Positions 10,910-25,249 of a stretch of DNA of 64,000 nt are shown in pieces. The DNA is taken from the NCBI GenBank assembly GCA_021029095.1, contig JAJOHG010000024.1, positions 248,001 to 312,000 of the forward strand, in the 5' to 3' direction. Position numbers and translations under genes: made by a program. The DNA comes from Phellopilus nigrolimitatus. Lineage: Eukaryota > Basidiomycota > Agaricomycetes > Hymenochaetales > Hymenochaetaceae. Each line of letters begins with the position of its first letter. Position 1 is the stretch's first letter. The notes under the pieces are model-generated. The model was not told the origin of the DNA. It searched no databases and saw only the letters and a list, made by a program, of their open reading frames with translations.

Positions 10910-12376
10910 GCAAATAGCCTCCCAGTAAGGGTATGAAATTTCGGAAAGGCTTCCAAGGTCGGCAAGCGAGCGCTGAGAATCAGATGGGGGCTTAAAGAGA
11001 AGAGCGCCATCATCGATGTCATATTCGTTTCCCAATGGCGAGTCGTCAGGCTGAGGTCGATCCCACGTTGAATTCATTTAGGCATCTAGCAGCACTGATG
11101 AGGGCTAGCGCTAATCCAGGGCTTTTGTGGCAGGGAATGTTTCGAGTTGCTCTTCTTTACGTAAGTCTGTTTGAGTGTAGTCGCCAAGCTGTCCAATCGC
11201 TCTCTTTCTATCTTTGCAAACTTCCGCTTCTATGTCTCTATGTCTCGGTTGAGCTCAGAAAAGTCACTTACCGCTGAGACACATTCGCACTCTGAAGTGT
11301 CCGAGTCGTGTTGATGTATCAAATCCAAGAGTCCCAGACATCTTCCCGCGTAAGCGTTGCAGACAAGGTCCGCGATCAGTATCAGTTGATTTTGCGCTGA
11401 TAGGTGCCTATCCCTCTCAAGATAGCACAGCTACACTGCGAGCAGCATTCTCTGCAATCCCACGGAAGTATTTGACTTTTTCCTTGTTTCTGAGACTTCA
11501 GGTTTCCGAATGTGGTACTAGCATCGTTCGGATTTCTCAGACGGTACAGATCGTACCTTGTCAAACAATGGTAACACTGCTCATATCCAGTTCTAGCCGG
11601 CAGAACTCGACTCGCCTTCACTGATCTACGATTCGGATACGTTTGCAGCCGGCGCTCATAATGCCATAAGAACCATCTTCGTTTTTGAAGTCTTCTTATC
11701 CTCACTTGAATCCGGCCACATCTAGTTATTTGTAGATTAGGTCGGACTAAGTGACTTATACTTCCGAAGGGACAAAACGCACGCACACTGACAATTTGCT
11801 TCCGTTGTGCGACGAGGACATCCTTCGGGCGCTTCCTTCCCTGGCAAGACAGTCTGTCCGCGGCTCGCTCCCCCGGGCATCAGCGCCATCCTCCACGCCA
11901 GACACCCGCCGCGGCGCGCTTCGGAAATTGGGCTATACAGCACACACAGGTACGCGACTGAGGCGTGCAGCGCGGGTAGGGTCTGTGCGCCGATGCGGCT
12001 GATGGGTGGCAGGCGCGTCGGCGGCGACAGCGGCGGCTCGTCCGATTCTGTCGAGAGCAGAAACGAGGACACCATGTGTATGTATTTCTTGCTGCGAGCT
12101 TGAGTGGCAAAGGTCAGCAGGCGGACATCGCGGTTTCTGTGAAGCCTTTAAACCGGCAAGACGTTGACAAATCCTGTTCGTGTGTATTACATAATAAAAC
12201 AATCCGTCAAAACTGCTCTTTCGTCTCTTCAATTCAGCCGTAATTTTCGCACCCAGCTATATACATATAACAACAAAATATAACAGTAAACCAAAAATAA
12301 ATCAGAGGCAATTCCAAGTAACATTTTAGTCGTGCAACTGGCGCCATGGCTTGGACGTGTCGCAAGTCCGCGAAGC

Positions 12377-13661
12377 TCAAATGCAGACGATTGGGTTGAG
12401 GGCAATGACTGAGCGAAACCACAGTTAATCAGCAGGCTACCTCGAGAGGACCAGGAAGCAGACATACGCTGCCCGAAGTAGCGCAGATGCGCGTCGTTGA
12501 TTCCTGATGATGGGATCGAGTCGCTGCACGTCGGATCCTCGCGCCCAGCGCATTGTTTGACGTTAGCTGGGTCTGTGTCTGCGCAAAACTGGAGTTAGTG
12601 GAGAAAGAAGGAGTGTCTATGTTGACGCTTACTCGGGTCCTGGAACACCCAGTATTGGGTCGCACTAGAAAACAAAATGAACGTCGGGATTATGGTGAAA
12701 GAACACAACGCACTGATGTTCATAACCCCACGAAATCGGCGGGATCGTGGGCACTCCATCTATACAAAACATCAATTGGGTAAATATTTCACTTTCTGCA
12801 AACTCGCTGTGCTCACCATATGTCTCCACGGCTGATGATTTCAAAGAAAAGCGAGGTAATGACGAATGAGCGCGCTTCTCTCAGACACAGACACAACGAC
12901 AAGGATGTACTTCTGAAGATGTTATCAACGCCAACGAGCTTTTCCGCCAGCGCGGCGTACGCCGGGTTGCCCGTCCGCGGCTGGCCGAACGTGTACACCG
13001 TCAGCGGAACGCCCGGGAAGTTCGCCGCCAGGGACACGCCGCCGAGTGACGCGAGCGCCGCGCCAAGAGAATGACCAGTAGAAATAAGCGTGTACGTCGG
13101 GTGCGCGGCGAGCTGCTCGGAGACGGTCGTGAGGACGGTCGACGTGACGCTGTTGATCGCGGCGAGGAAGCCCTGGTGCGCCTGCACGCCGCTCGTCCCG
13201 GAGACGCCGGGCGACACGTAGTCCACCAAGATAAAGTCCAAGTCTTCAGGAAATACAAGTCCGGGTGAGCAACGGCGTTATGTGCAAAGAATAAGGCTAT
13301 TTCCAACCTGTAACGAAGTCCTGCAGTTGGATGCTCCCGCGGTACGCGACGATGATCTCCTTGCGGTCGTCATCGCGCGCGACGTAGCCCTGCGTGTTCG
13401 TCGCATCATCGTTGAACTGGAGAAGCACGAAGGAGAGGAAGTCTCAGAAATGGCGACCCGGAGAGCATCGCGAGGCTTGCCTGTGTGATTAAGGTAGGTA
13501 CCTAGAGGGGCGGGGCATGCGAGCTGGTAGGCGCCCGACGCGAACTGCACGTAGCGCGTGAAGTTGTTCATCAGTGACTGTGAAATACCGCGTTTCTCGA
13601 CCGGCCTGGCAGAGACTGCTACAGTGAACGCGAAGACGAGAGCGGAGGCGATGAAGTGCAT
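12377..13661 (-). pseudogene. Class 3 lipase, copy 2, frameshifted in exon 1
   Basis: This is the unit-2 twin of the lipase at 4130-5413, with the same signal peptide, GHSLG elbow, catalytic His segment and splice sites. One extra base near 13495 (coding strand ACC-ACC becomes ACC-TACC) shifts the frame about 54 codons after the start, just before the GC-donor intron. Joining to exon 2 by the normal splice sites then meets a TGA at once. No alternative donor nearby restores the frame that I could find. Either copy 2 is a very young pseudogene or the base is a sequence error. All downstream exons are otherwise intact. Confidence 0.65.
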
Positions 13662-15095
13662 CGGGAACATGACTCCGTCAATCACAGACAAGCCAAACCT
13701 GAGAAAAGCTCGAGTTCTGGAGCACGAACTCCGGAGAACCCTCTACCAGCCGCTTTTAAACGATTCCATAGTCATTCGACTAGTCGAACAACGTGAAAAT
13801 TCGTCGCGAGATGCACAGAGAGTCTAGGCATCCGGCGCGCGTCAATAGCCACGAGCCGGAATGAACATCGATGCTGCGTCTCCCGTGAAGAACTCGCGGT
13901 TTATGCGGTCAGAAGATCAACGCACAGTGTGGACACGAACGTGAAAATCGCGCGACAATTCCGCTGATCACCATCTTAGATTGAACCATTATTAGGATCT
14001 GAATTGAGCCAAATGTAGGACCAGCAAGAAGATGCAGGGTAGACATACGGGATAGTGTGAGAATACGACGCCGAGTCCATATGTCGCACGATATCGTAAT
14101 CAACGTAACTGGTGCGATTCAGGGTTAAAATAACTCCATGCAAGACGAGTCCTATCGCTATAGCCAGAAGACTCCTAAAAGATTCAACGGTCCAACAATG
14201 TTTGTCGAATATATTTCGAGCGTTAGCCAATCAGGGTAGAGCTTCGAAGAGGTACGCGGAATGCTTGAGAAGCTGGCGACCTCACCGACACTGCGAAACG
14301 GAAGCAGACGCATTCATTTCTCGTATTCACATGCATACTGTTGCTACACATGATCTCAGACGAAGGTCTGTCAAAGGCGCGCAAAAGCCGACCGATCAGG
14401 TGGCGATTCTTGTTGACAAAAGGCTCATGACGAAAAGAGAAGCTGCGGCACAGGTTTTGTTCTTGACGATATCATCGTCTGCTTGACAGAAAGACCAGGA
14501 AGAGAGGGCCAGTCGTGGTGAGCCGTCCGCATAAGCGAGTCGAGGTCACGTGAGAAAGACGCGTCTTCGTGTCACGTGCCTGCAACAACGGAACGTTTCA
14601 GAAGATATAGTATAATATAGGCGCAAGTGCTATAATCACGGTAATCTGAATCCGAGTCACGCCGATGTGATCGATTTTGATCGTTCTTAGAAAGTTAGCG
14701 ACCTGCCTTCCGAATTCCTGACCAGACGTATAGTATTGGGATATGCTAAGTTTATCATGGATGTGGCAGAAAGCGTGCTTAAAATGGTATCTGTCAGGCT
14801 TGTATTTCAGCAAGTGCTGGACGTTTAAAATGGTAACCAGTAGAGAATTTCTCAACTTGAGTAACTCTGATTTTCAACTTTCGAGTGAATTGTTATCTGA
14901 GAATTTGAAAATTGACCTCTTTATAATCTGACTCTACTGGCTACACCTCTAATCAAATTATTTGGCCATTGAGAGCATTTTATAGAGAAGAAGCTAAACT
15001 TAATTTACAAAGTTAGGCTGGAGTAAAAAATTGAATCTGATTTTTTGTATGTGCATCATGGCGAGTGCAACACTTTGTGAGTCACTGTAAACCGT

Positions 15096-18000
15096 TTAAG
15101 GCGGCCCCATATTCCTTAGTGAGTTCGAACGGTCCGCATCGTAAGACGGAGGTGCTTCGCTAACCACCGAGCGCTCCCCCCTCATCTGCTCAATCTCTCT
15201 CCGCAAATTATCCACCTCGGACCTCAGTCCATGCTGCTCGGTTCTCGAGTGCGGCACAGGCGTCAAGCCCGCGTTCACCGCGCTTCCGCCCTCTGTGCTG
15301 ACCAACTGCGTGCTGACATTTGACGACCCATCCCGTGGTACGACATTCGACGCAGTATCGCCACCCGCATAGATATCGCGCTTCCTTGCGTGCTGTACCG
15401 CAGACGGCACAAGAACGTTGTATGGTGTGATCCTACCAGCAGTATTTTCCCCCATACCAAGGCCCTCCGAGCTCAAATATCGCCTCGTCGTGGATGGGCT
15501 GCGCATGTCGTGCATATCAGGATGCACGGTGGCGCTGAGCGACTCGAGCACCGAGTCGGGCGTATACGCCGTCGTCTGAACGATGTAACTGCCCTTCAGT
15601 CTCTGCTCACGGCGACGACATAAGACGAAGACACCGGCAGCAAGCCCGATTAATGCGAGTGCTCCAACAGTCGTCCCAGCAATTAGGCCTGTCTTCTTCC
15701 CGCCTTTTGAGGTGGAGGTAGTGGCGGTATTGGACTCAGTGGGCCCAGTGAAGCTTACTGGTTTTGTAGCAACGCTGTGAGTTTAGTCAGAGTCCGCATC
15801 GGCTTCAGTCGCAGGAACATGACCTCGACGTACTTCAGAGAAAGTGGAGCGAACATGGCTCCTTGTGCAGGACTAATACATATAATGCACATCGATATTT
15901 AGGACATTGCTTTTAGAAGAATTACGGGTTTTGGGCGTACCTATTGATCCCTCCAATTTGGTGGCCAGTCGTTGGGTTATACATAACGGCAAATGGCAGG
16001 TTTTCGAAGTTAGGCGACGCGTATGCGTGGAGCAGCGATATCAAGGAATCCCGCACGGAAGTGTCTGTGACCGTGGCGGCCGCGAACATGGTCCAATCTA
16101 AAACACGGACTATATTGGAGACGATCACAAAAAAAAATATTTCCAATGCCCAACCTGATCGGGCGAGCGATGAGTTACCAGCTGTCCACGGAATGCCATA
16201 CGAGTTCGCCGCTGATTTAAGAGCAAAAGATGTCAGTAAAAAATGAAACTAAAACCGAAAAATATAACCTACAAGCTTGTGTCTCGCAGTACGAAGTCTG
16301 TAAATTGTATACCTACATAAAAGAAACAGTTTTATAAGTATGAAATATGACGCAGCAAAACTTCAAATAAACACCTACAGAGGAGTTGATTAGATTTAGC
16401 TGGAGAAGCTTGTCCGCGAACAGGTTGTACATGATTCCGGACGAAGCTGAGCCATAGCTCGATGCCAAGTGGCCAGACGCAGACGCAAGACTAGTCCACT
16501 GCTGTGCATACTGTGTCGAAATACTCTGTTCCCAGCAAACATCATTCGAAAGCCAGATGAGATAAGTTCAGTAGTCGGTTGAGAACTACGTGCGGAAATG
16601 GGAACGCACCTGATAATGAGTCTGATCGTCGGAGCGTCCCGCGAACCCACTGATCTTTGCCATCGCGCTGATGCCAAGGATGCCCTTCAGTGCAAGGTTA
16701 GTCTGGTTCGTCGCCGAAATGCCGTCTGAACTCGACGTGGTCCTACATGCGAACTCGAGTTAGCTCGCTAGAAGGAGTAGTTATGAACCATTATGTACTC
16801 ACTCATCGCCGGGCGCCATCGAGTTGCTGACAAGAAAGCTCGCCCAGCTGTTCAAGAGATCATACTATAAGCAAGGGCCCATCAATCTACACTCAGTTCC
16901 ACATGAGAGGAAGCGATGAACTTACGTGCTGTCCGAGCAGCGTCCCATCCCCAGAGAACTGTGCGTGAGCCAGGCTCATAATCAACATATTCGCCGATTC
17001 TGAGAATGGTCAGCAAATAAATAAATAAAATAGGTAAACACGTCGTTTGCTCACGCTCAATCTCCTGGTGGTGCTCCTGGAAGTTTCCAGGAGCATTTGG
17101 GAATCCAGAGCCTGGATGGACGCAATATTAGACAACGATCCGTGTCTTCCTACAAAGAACTGTTCACCTAGGTCCTGGGCAGCATAAGGGTTCTGATACT
17201 GCGCACTAGGACTGGTAATCCAACAGTGGACTGAGGAGGTATCCCACAATAGCCGGGTTGAGATAGATGTATACCGGTAGCGCAGCGTAAATCACATCTA
17301 CCGCATTCACCCTGCATGTGATTCAAGCATGGCCGGAGCATTTTCGCTCGTATATATGTCGCGTTTCAACAAAAGAAAACTAATGCTCACCCTCCCGACC
17401 CGACGCTGCCCATATCTTTCATGAAAGCCTTGACGTCTGACATGTTGAACGTGCCACTGCTATTCTTTACGAGAGTGTACTCGAATGCGCTCATGGCCTG
17501 CCGCGTGGCGAGCGCGAGCAGGTCCGCATAGTTGCTCGAGATTTTACCTCCGTCACCAAGGATCTGTGCGTCAAGCGCAACAGCCGCGCCGAGCGCATTG
17601 TCGAAATCGTCGAGGACGTTTTCAATCTGGACGAATTGGAAGGTGAACAAAGGAGTATCATAGTATATAAAATAGGGAAGAAAAGGAATGTGTGTTTTGG
17701 GAAAAATAAGCTACGTACTACGTCTTGAATATCTGAAAACTGGGACCAATAATAGGCACTGCGCTGCTCTATCTGAACTTTTGCATTCGTGTATCTGATC
17801 ACTGGGTCGCGCACGACACCCACCGCATAAACCACAAGATCAGTCGCAGCTGTGATATTACCGAGGTTGACGGCAATTCCGAGCGTGTCAAAGGGACTGT
17901 AAAAAAAGAACCCCGTTGAAAGATACGCAGAGGACAGGGATAACTAGTTAGGCGTACTTATTGACTGCATGGAATGCGGTGTCGCTTTTCTCGTTCAGAC

Positions 18001-18964
18001 CGGTGCCGTTCGCGAAGAAGCTGCGAATGTCATTGGCTGGGCCAATCTGCCATGATACGCCATTGCTCTTTTGAAATAAAACAAAAAAACAGCACCGATA
18101 TCCAGTAAAAAATTGCACGGATCATAATGAAGACGTACATTCTTCATAGAGTAGTATAACGTAGCATCTTGCGGGCGTGAGTCTATCTCCTGATATGCAT
18201 TCGGCGAGGCAAGCTGCATCTGGAGGTATACGATGTTGCTGTCTCCGTTGGCCGTCCAGTTTGCTTGTAAGTTGCTGTCTCCGGTGATCCACTCTATAAG
18301 TCGACGATAAATTACTCGATGATGCCCAGTCATGATAGCAAATAAGGGCGTACCTCCAGAAACGTCCGAGTATAATTGTACATCGTGAGATTGGCCGTCA
18401 GAGGATTGTACAGATAAATAGAAGTACGAGAACGGCAGGGATTGTCGAACGAGGTCGGTGGCCTCAAAAGTCAGATCGTTCAGACCCGAGTAACTAGCGC
18501 ACTGCTCAATTGACACTCACCTCAATTGGACTCAAGAATGTCGCATTGACTGTTACTGGTCCCGCGTTTAGTATGTAGGAAGTACGGGTGGGTGTGAGCT
18601 GAACGGTGGTCTGATTGGCACTGCTCAACAATGGCGTTCCTTGAGCGCCTAACAGCATGTATGCCGTGCCGTCAACCCGGACGGAGGCATACCACCCAAT
18701 AATCTGAACGAAAAGCGGGGAAAAGGTCAGTTCCCAAGTATATTTTATTTCGAGATAACTTACACTCAAGTCTGCCCAAACTCTCGGCCAGGCTTGGCTC
18801 AGCTCCGCAGGTCCATTTCCTTGCGGCGCCCAGACGTTGACATAGGGAGATTTGACGGCGAGGGGAAACGAGGGTGGGTTGAAAGGAGCGGCGGTCCAAG
18901 TCTTGGGTCCATTTTGTGCGACCACGCGCGCGGCGAGGAGGAATGCGAGAAAAACGCGCAGCAT
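15096..18964 (-). CDS. GtaA-like glutaminase, copy 3
   Basis: Complete minus-strand gene with signal peptide MLRVFLAFLLAARVVAQNG. It has the same exon plan, single membrane segment, coiled coil and PPSY tail as copy 2. Downstream of 16895 (the 3' half, lower coordinates) it is nearly identical to copy 2. Upstream of that point it differs at many sites, including intron sequences, so the two halves have different histories. One local change is visible in the exon at about 16165-16205. PLDSGNSS of copies 2 and 4 is PWTAGNSS here, caused by two small indels that cancel. About 105 bp of the upstream block found before copies 1, 2 and 4 is missing. Confidence 0.88.
16491..16895. repeat. Third, partial repeat of the tandem unit; right boundary at 16895
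   Basis: This stretch is identical by eye to 1-405 and 8247-8651. The first mismatch is at 16896, after which the glutaminase paralog diverges steadily. The right edge of the recent duplication is thus inside a glutaminase gene, which points to unequal recombination between paralogs. Confidence 0.9.
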
Positions 18965-19019
18965 TATGAGGACGTTTAGAGAGACATCAAGATGGCGAAC
19001 CACTCCTCACGACAATTTA

Positions 19020-20219
19020 GGGTAGGGCTTGTGCCATAATGCATAAATAACCTCTAAGTAAGAGTTCGAAACGTCGAAAAGTGTTCCGAGGTCGGCAGGC
19101 TCTTACTGAGGATCAGACGTCGGCTTAATGGGAAGGGCGCCATCACTGGTGACACCTTCATCTCCGAATGGCAAATCGTCAGGATAAACTCGAGTCGACG
19201 TCGAATCCAATCCAGCTCCTGGCAGTCTTATAGAGGCTGGTGCTAGCGCTAATCCAGGTTTTTGTGTTCTTTTCTTTACGTAAGTTTTTACGAGTGTAGC
19301 TAGTTGTGACGTGTACAAGTAACGCTCTCATTTTAGCTTCTTTGCTTAAAATCCCTCCTTTTGCTTTACACGTCACTATATGGCTCAATTGAGCTCTCCG
19401 AAATGGCTCTGTACTACGAAGTATCCGAGCCATGCTGGTGTATCAAACCCGTAAGCCACTTTCGGTTAAGAGTCCCAGAGATCTTCCCGCGTAGACAAGG
19501 CCGGCGTTCAGTATCAGCCGATTTTACATTGATGGGTGCCTATCCCTCCTTAATATAACACGAGTATACTGCTCACAGCATTCCCTGCAATCCCACCGAA
19601 GTATTATCGTTTTTTCTTTTTCCTAAACTTTATGTTTCTGAATGTGATGCTCTATTGCAACAGATCGTCCGGGTTTTTCAGACGGTACAGATCCTATATA
19701 TTATTTTTTCTTGCCCAACGATGTTAACACCGCCTAGCCGACCGAAGTCGAAGTCGAGTCAGTTTCACTGATCTACGGATTGAGAATACGTTTGCAGTCA
19801 GCGCTCATAATGCCATAAACATTATTTTCATTTTTGGAGTCTTCTTATCCTCACTTGAAACCAGGCACACCTGCTTCTTTGTAAATTTCGCCGGGCTCAT
19901 CATCTGATTCTCCCGAGAGGACGAAATGGACGCACACTGGCGATCTGCCTCATCATCATTCACAACACTTTTCCTCCCGTGCCATGGCAATCTAACCGCA
20001 TTGTGATGGCCGGTATTAATCGCAGCGCTCAGCTGCGCCAGCGCAGACTACTTCGGGAGCGCGGGTGCCGACAGACGGAGCGAGGACTCCAGATCTATTT
20101 ATCTCGGAAGGCTCCTTCCCTGTGTCGAAGGCCGAGAGTTCTTCCCACGAGAACGAAGTACGTTCCACGGACAATCCCAAGCCTCAAAGCATCGTACAAC
20201 TGCTCTTCGCGCTCGAGAA
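19020..20219. other. 5' flank of glutaminase copy 3; no gene seen
   Basis: 19020-19940 aligns with the upstream region of copy 1 (2664-3530) at moderate identity. 19940-20219 has open frames on the plus strand but no recognised product or convincing splice signals. No lipase is present on this side of copy 3. Confidence 0.5.
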
Positions 20220-22880
20220 GAGTCGTCCCCTGCCGCTTCGATTTCGCAATGCTTCTTGAAGATATCAGTGCTTCTTCATGCCATTCCTACCGAAAGGAGC
20301 AAAGTCATGCAGAAGAAGCAAAACATAATACACCAAATAGCACATCGTATCTCGAAGACCCAAAATAGGGACAGTCGCAACATTGTTTTATCCTTTCCGC
20401 GATTTTTTTTTCTTTATCGTCAAAGTCATCGGCGCCATCGTGTTCATTAACATAAGGAAACTTCAATAAATACAGACAAAAGCGGACTTTTTACATCAAC
20501 AAGCGATCAAGTTGCTTTATCTCAGGTAAATCATTCAGCGAAATCACCCTCAGTCCTTCCTCTACACACCTCTTCGCTGGCCCTTCCCGGACGAACCACG
20601 TATCTTGTCCACGCAGCCTGACTTCCCGCAAATACCTGCGCGCGCCATTCCCTACTGCCCACCTCGAAACCAGCATCGAAGAAAACTCGCGATACATGTT
20701 CGGCAGTTTGAAGGCTGTGAACTCCAGCATCTCGAGCTCCGGGCATAGGCTCTCGGAGGCGTCATCGCAGCGCAGAGTAAGACAAGTGATGATGTCTAGC
20801 GTCTCGAAATAGGAGAAATACAGGTCGACGAGATTGAGGCACTTCATGCGCGGACAGAGGCGCAGGCACGCAAGCGTTTCCACCGCTCGGACTGCCGGGG
20901 CCTGTAGCGCGAAGCGAGTCAGCGGCGCATGCGAGCGGCCTAGAAAGTCCGCAATGCCGAAAGACACGTTCTCTGAGTGCTCAAGTTCGATAGAGAGGTC
21001 GAAATCCTCCAGCGAAGGGAGCGTAAGTCTATCCAGCACGGATCTCACCGCTGTGTGGTCTGCCAGATAAAAGTCAAGACCGAGTACTCGCAGAGATTCC
21101 AAGTGGATATCTACGGTTTCGTCGGTCGAAGCAACGTCCCCGGGCACGCTCGCGTAGAATTCTTCCAAGCGTGGGGCACTCTGCAAAATAACAAATAAAC
21201 CATCGATCGATGATAGCGAGCCAGCGGGAAAAAATTGGTCGATAGTCCAGATGAATATACTTTAAGTTCTCAAGGCCACACCTCCAAATGACAGGTAGAA
21301 CTTTCCAGAAAGGCAGAGCGATTGCAAGCGAGGAGAGTGCGACAAGTCCACTGTCGAGAAGACACAGTATCTCTCGGAAAATGCAGATGCAGATCTTCTA
21401 GGAGCGTCATATCTGCCATGCCCAACGTGTTCATCCCTTTGGAAGTTGTCTCCTCGATGTCGCTGTAATTGATCGAGACACACTTCCACCGGCACCGGTG
21501 TGTCAGGATCTGCCTACAAAGAAAGAAGAATAACACTCTGCGCCTGTCAATGGACATCTCCTCCTCGGAGTCCCTGTCCTCTTCGTCGACGTCGGCGTCG
21601 AGCGAGAACGACAAAGGCGCATTGCGCGAGCGATGGAGCCACGTGTCTATCAACTCGTAACTGCATATGTGAACGGAAAGTTCTGTACTACATCGAAGCG
21701 CGCCCAGAGATGCGGCAAAGAGAGCGCGAGCTGCCTCCAGTACCTGCATACGCCAGCAACATTCAGAGGAGCGGCGCAAATGTTCGGCTCGGCGGGTTCA
21801 TGCTCAGCAGGAAGACAATGAGTGAAGATCTCGGCTAGGAGCTCTACTGGGAGCCGTTGGATGTTGAGTTCGCGTCGATGACACGAGCTTGCTAGTTGCC
21901 AGCCGAACAAACTTTGAGGGAAGATGCGGGTGAGGAAACGCGGGACGAGACGAGTACTCGAGATTGAAGACATCGACAGCTATCCAAGGGGTTTGATACG
22001 AAATTCTTGCGAAGATGGTGGTTTGCTTTACGACTCAAAGATTGGAGTAGCATTGCGTGAATATATAGCAGACCGAAATCCAAGCAACGACAGAGCCTTG
22101 TGTGTCTTTGACTTTTGTCAAGGGGTCCAAGCCACGGGGATCCAAGCCAAGGGGTCCAATCAAGCAACGCATCAAAATTATGTAATCACAATATTACGTG
22201 TGCTTCTTTGTCCGAGAACGTTCGGCTTATGTGAGCTAGATGTGTCATTGTTCGAAGTTTGAAAGACGCGCATACAGCCGTCTTCGTTTACTATGGGCTT
22301 CACGATATACTTGGATTAACACCGCTTCGTCGTCGCACTCGAAGTTCCCAAAATCCAATAAGCTCAGGTATTGCTGTTGTACAAATGTTAGGTTATACAA
22401 TCTATCCGATTCCCCTTGCAAAGAGAAATCGAATTCTTCATGAAAAAAAACTCCGGCGAGGCCAGGACGCAAGAGGACTGCGGGGAACATGCTTATCGTT
22501 TACACCCGCCCACCCATCCTAGAACAACAAGCCTATTCGGACGCTTGCGTCTCCCTCCGCCTCCCGCCTCGAGTTCGTGCCATGCTGCATCCATATCCCA
22601 CTCAGTCCTCCTCCACTGCTTCGCGCTACGCCCGGCTCTGCTGCCCAGAGCACGCACGGCCACCAAGCGCAAAAGCGAAGCTTTGCTGGCCTTATGCACC
22701 AGACGGTGCAGAAGGAAGGTGGCGGGTTCGCCTCCGGCGGAGGTCCACTGGGATGGTCGCAGGAGCCGCAGGAAGCCCAAGCTTCTCGCGCTCCCTCTCC
22801 TCCGCACGTGCACACGCACGGTCGTCCTTCTTGCCTTTCTCGCGACGCTTCGCATGGCGTGCTCGAGGCGGCGCCACGAC
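20220..22880. repeat. Left arm of an imperfect inverted repeat
   Basis: The reverse complement of this arm matches 33145-36127 in the same order: 3' end of the RNF10 gene, spacer, F-box gene, 3' flank, and a last block (20220-20345 matching about 36018-36127). The left arm has lost about 100 bp of the RNF10 part and carries frameshifts in the F-box part. The right arm carries about 390 extra bp (35630-36017) between the 3' flank and the last block. Confidence 0.85.
20491..21973 (-). pseudogene. Decayed F-box/LRR gene, inverted copy of 34016-35500
   Basis: The product would start MSSISSTRLVPRFLTRIF and contain the F-box-like stretch IQRLPVELLAEIFTHCL and the WRQLALSLPHLW motif, as in the intact copy. 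At least three frame changes are needed to follow the homology, near 21655, 21360 and 21250-21190. The C-terminal 231 codons (21186-20491) are still open and close to the intact paralog, so a truncated LRR protein could in principle still be made. The pattern otherwise fits a relaxed duplicate. Confidence 0.85.
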
Positions 22881-22885
22881 TCCAC
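22493..22885 (-). pseudogene. 3' fragment of an RNF10-type gene
   Basis: Matches the last third of exon 4 of the intact gene at 31466-33617, including EWDMDAAWHELEAGGG and the final RRKRPNRLVVLG. The RING finger and the rest of the 5' part are absent. About 100 bp of the middle is deleted, so the reading frame is not kept throughout. It is the outer end of the left inverted-repeat arm. Confidence 0.85.
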
Positions 22886-22970
22886 GGGTTAGTAGAAGTT
22901 AGAAAAGCTAACCCGGGTCCGGTCAGGGTCAGACAAAATGTGCACCGACCTGGCTGACCCGACTTCGAGA
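22885..22970. repeat. Short inverted repeats at the inner edge of the left arm
   Basis: CGGGTTAG (22885-22892) and CTAACCCG (22908-22915) form a perfect 8-bp stem. They are followed by several GGGTCAG/CTGACCC words, also inverted. This lies exactly where homology to the right arm ends. It may be the rest of a mobile or low-complexity element. Confidence 0.45.
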
Positions 22971-23112
22971 ACATTAGCGCTTGATATATACGTATCTTTC
23001 CTTTATTCTTTGTTTTCCTTTAGGGTTGTGTTTTGCTTCATTCCGTGATACGCTTTAGCTACATGTGTTTGATATTTCTGTCACAACTAGTATTACACCT
23101 TAGACAACTTAA

Positions 23113-24546
<1,434 letters not shown>

Positions 24547-25249
24547 TTAGCAACACCTTCAGAATGACTGTTGCACGCCGACTCGGAGATGTCACGGCGA
24601 GATATTATCCGCGATAAGAGCTGGGGGATTTGCTAATTCTCTTTTTTTGCGATTATCGTCAGCCCATTCAGACGTTCGCTCCATCGATTCAAACTAAAGC
24701 TTTGCGTTGACTTCGACTTCGATTGGATACTAGGACTAGCCTAGTTAATTGTTGAATGTAGGTAGGCTCACAAAGGCAATCTAGATGGTCAGCGCCGAGG
24801 CTTGTCATAGGATGCTTTTACGCAGTTGTCTACAGTCAGGAGGACGAGCAGGGGAACAAAGCCAGCTATACTGGGAACTAATTTTAGTACACGAAGCCCG
24901 GAAAAGACGGTGTTTTTTTCCCGCGACGTCTCGCTAGCGGAAACACGTGGCAAATGTTTCGAAGATAATGCCATATTCCGAGGAGTTCATACGGCGAGTT
25001 GTCGTCCTGATTATCGCGTTTGTAAGTTACGACACATCACATACTAACCAAAGTGTCCGCGTTTAGTTTCATAAAAGCTTTCAAGGGTTCAGCCTGCGGT
25101 AGAGTGCCCTGGCGAGTTCAAGATTACATCCGGCCGTACCACCTCTTGAGTAAAAGTTATATATGAGGCGTAGTCAGTGCTCCGAGTCGGATTGCACACC
25201 AATATGACTTACTCATGCTAATAGCACAGGGTGGTGCGAGGACAGCAGA

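Larger units (their letters stand above)
8247..16490. repeat. Tandem segmental duplication, unit 2 (8.24 kb)
   Basis: Second unit of the array, same gene order and strand as unit 1: 5' part of glutaminase copy 2, lipase copy 2, 3' part of glutaminase copy 3. The offset to unit 1 drifts from 8246 to 8248 and back to 8244 through small indels. Unit 2 contains the extra base that breaks the lipase frame near 13495. Confidence 0.95.

Noticed and set aside
22416..22902. Overlapping plus-strand frames of 126-158 codons
   Set aside because: These are shadows of the GC-rich RNF10 3' fragment on the other strand.
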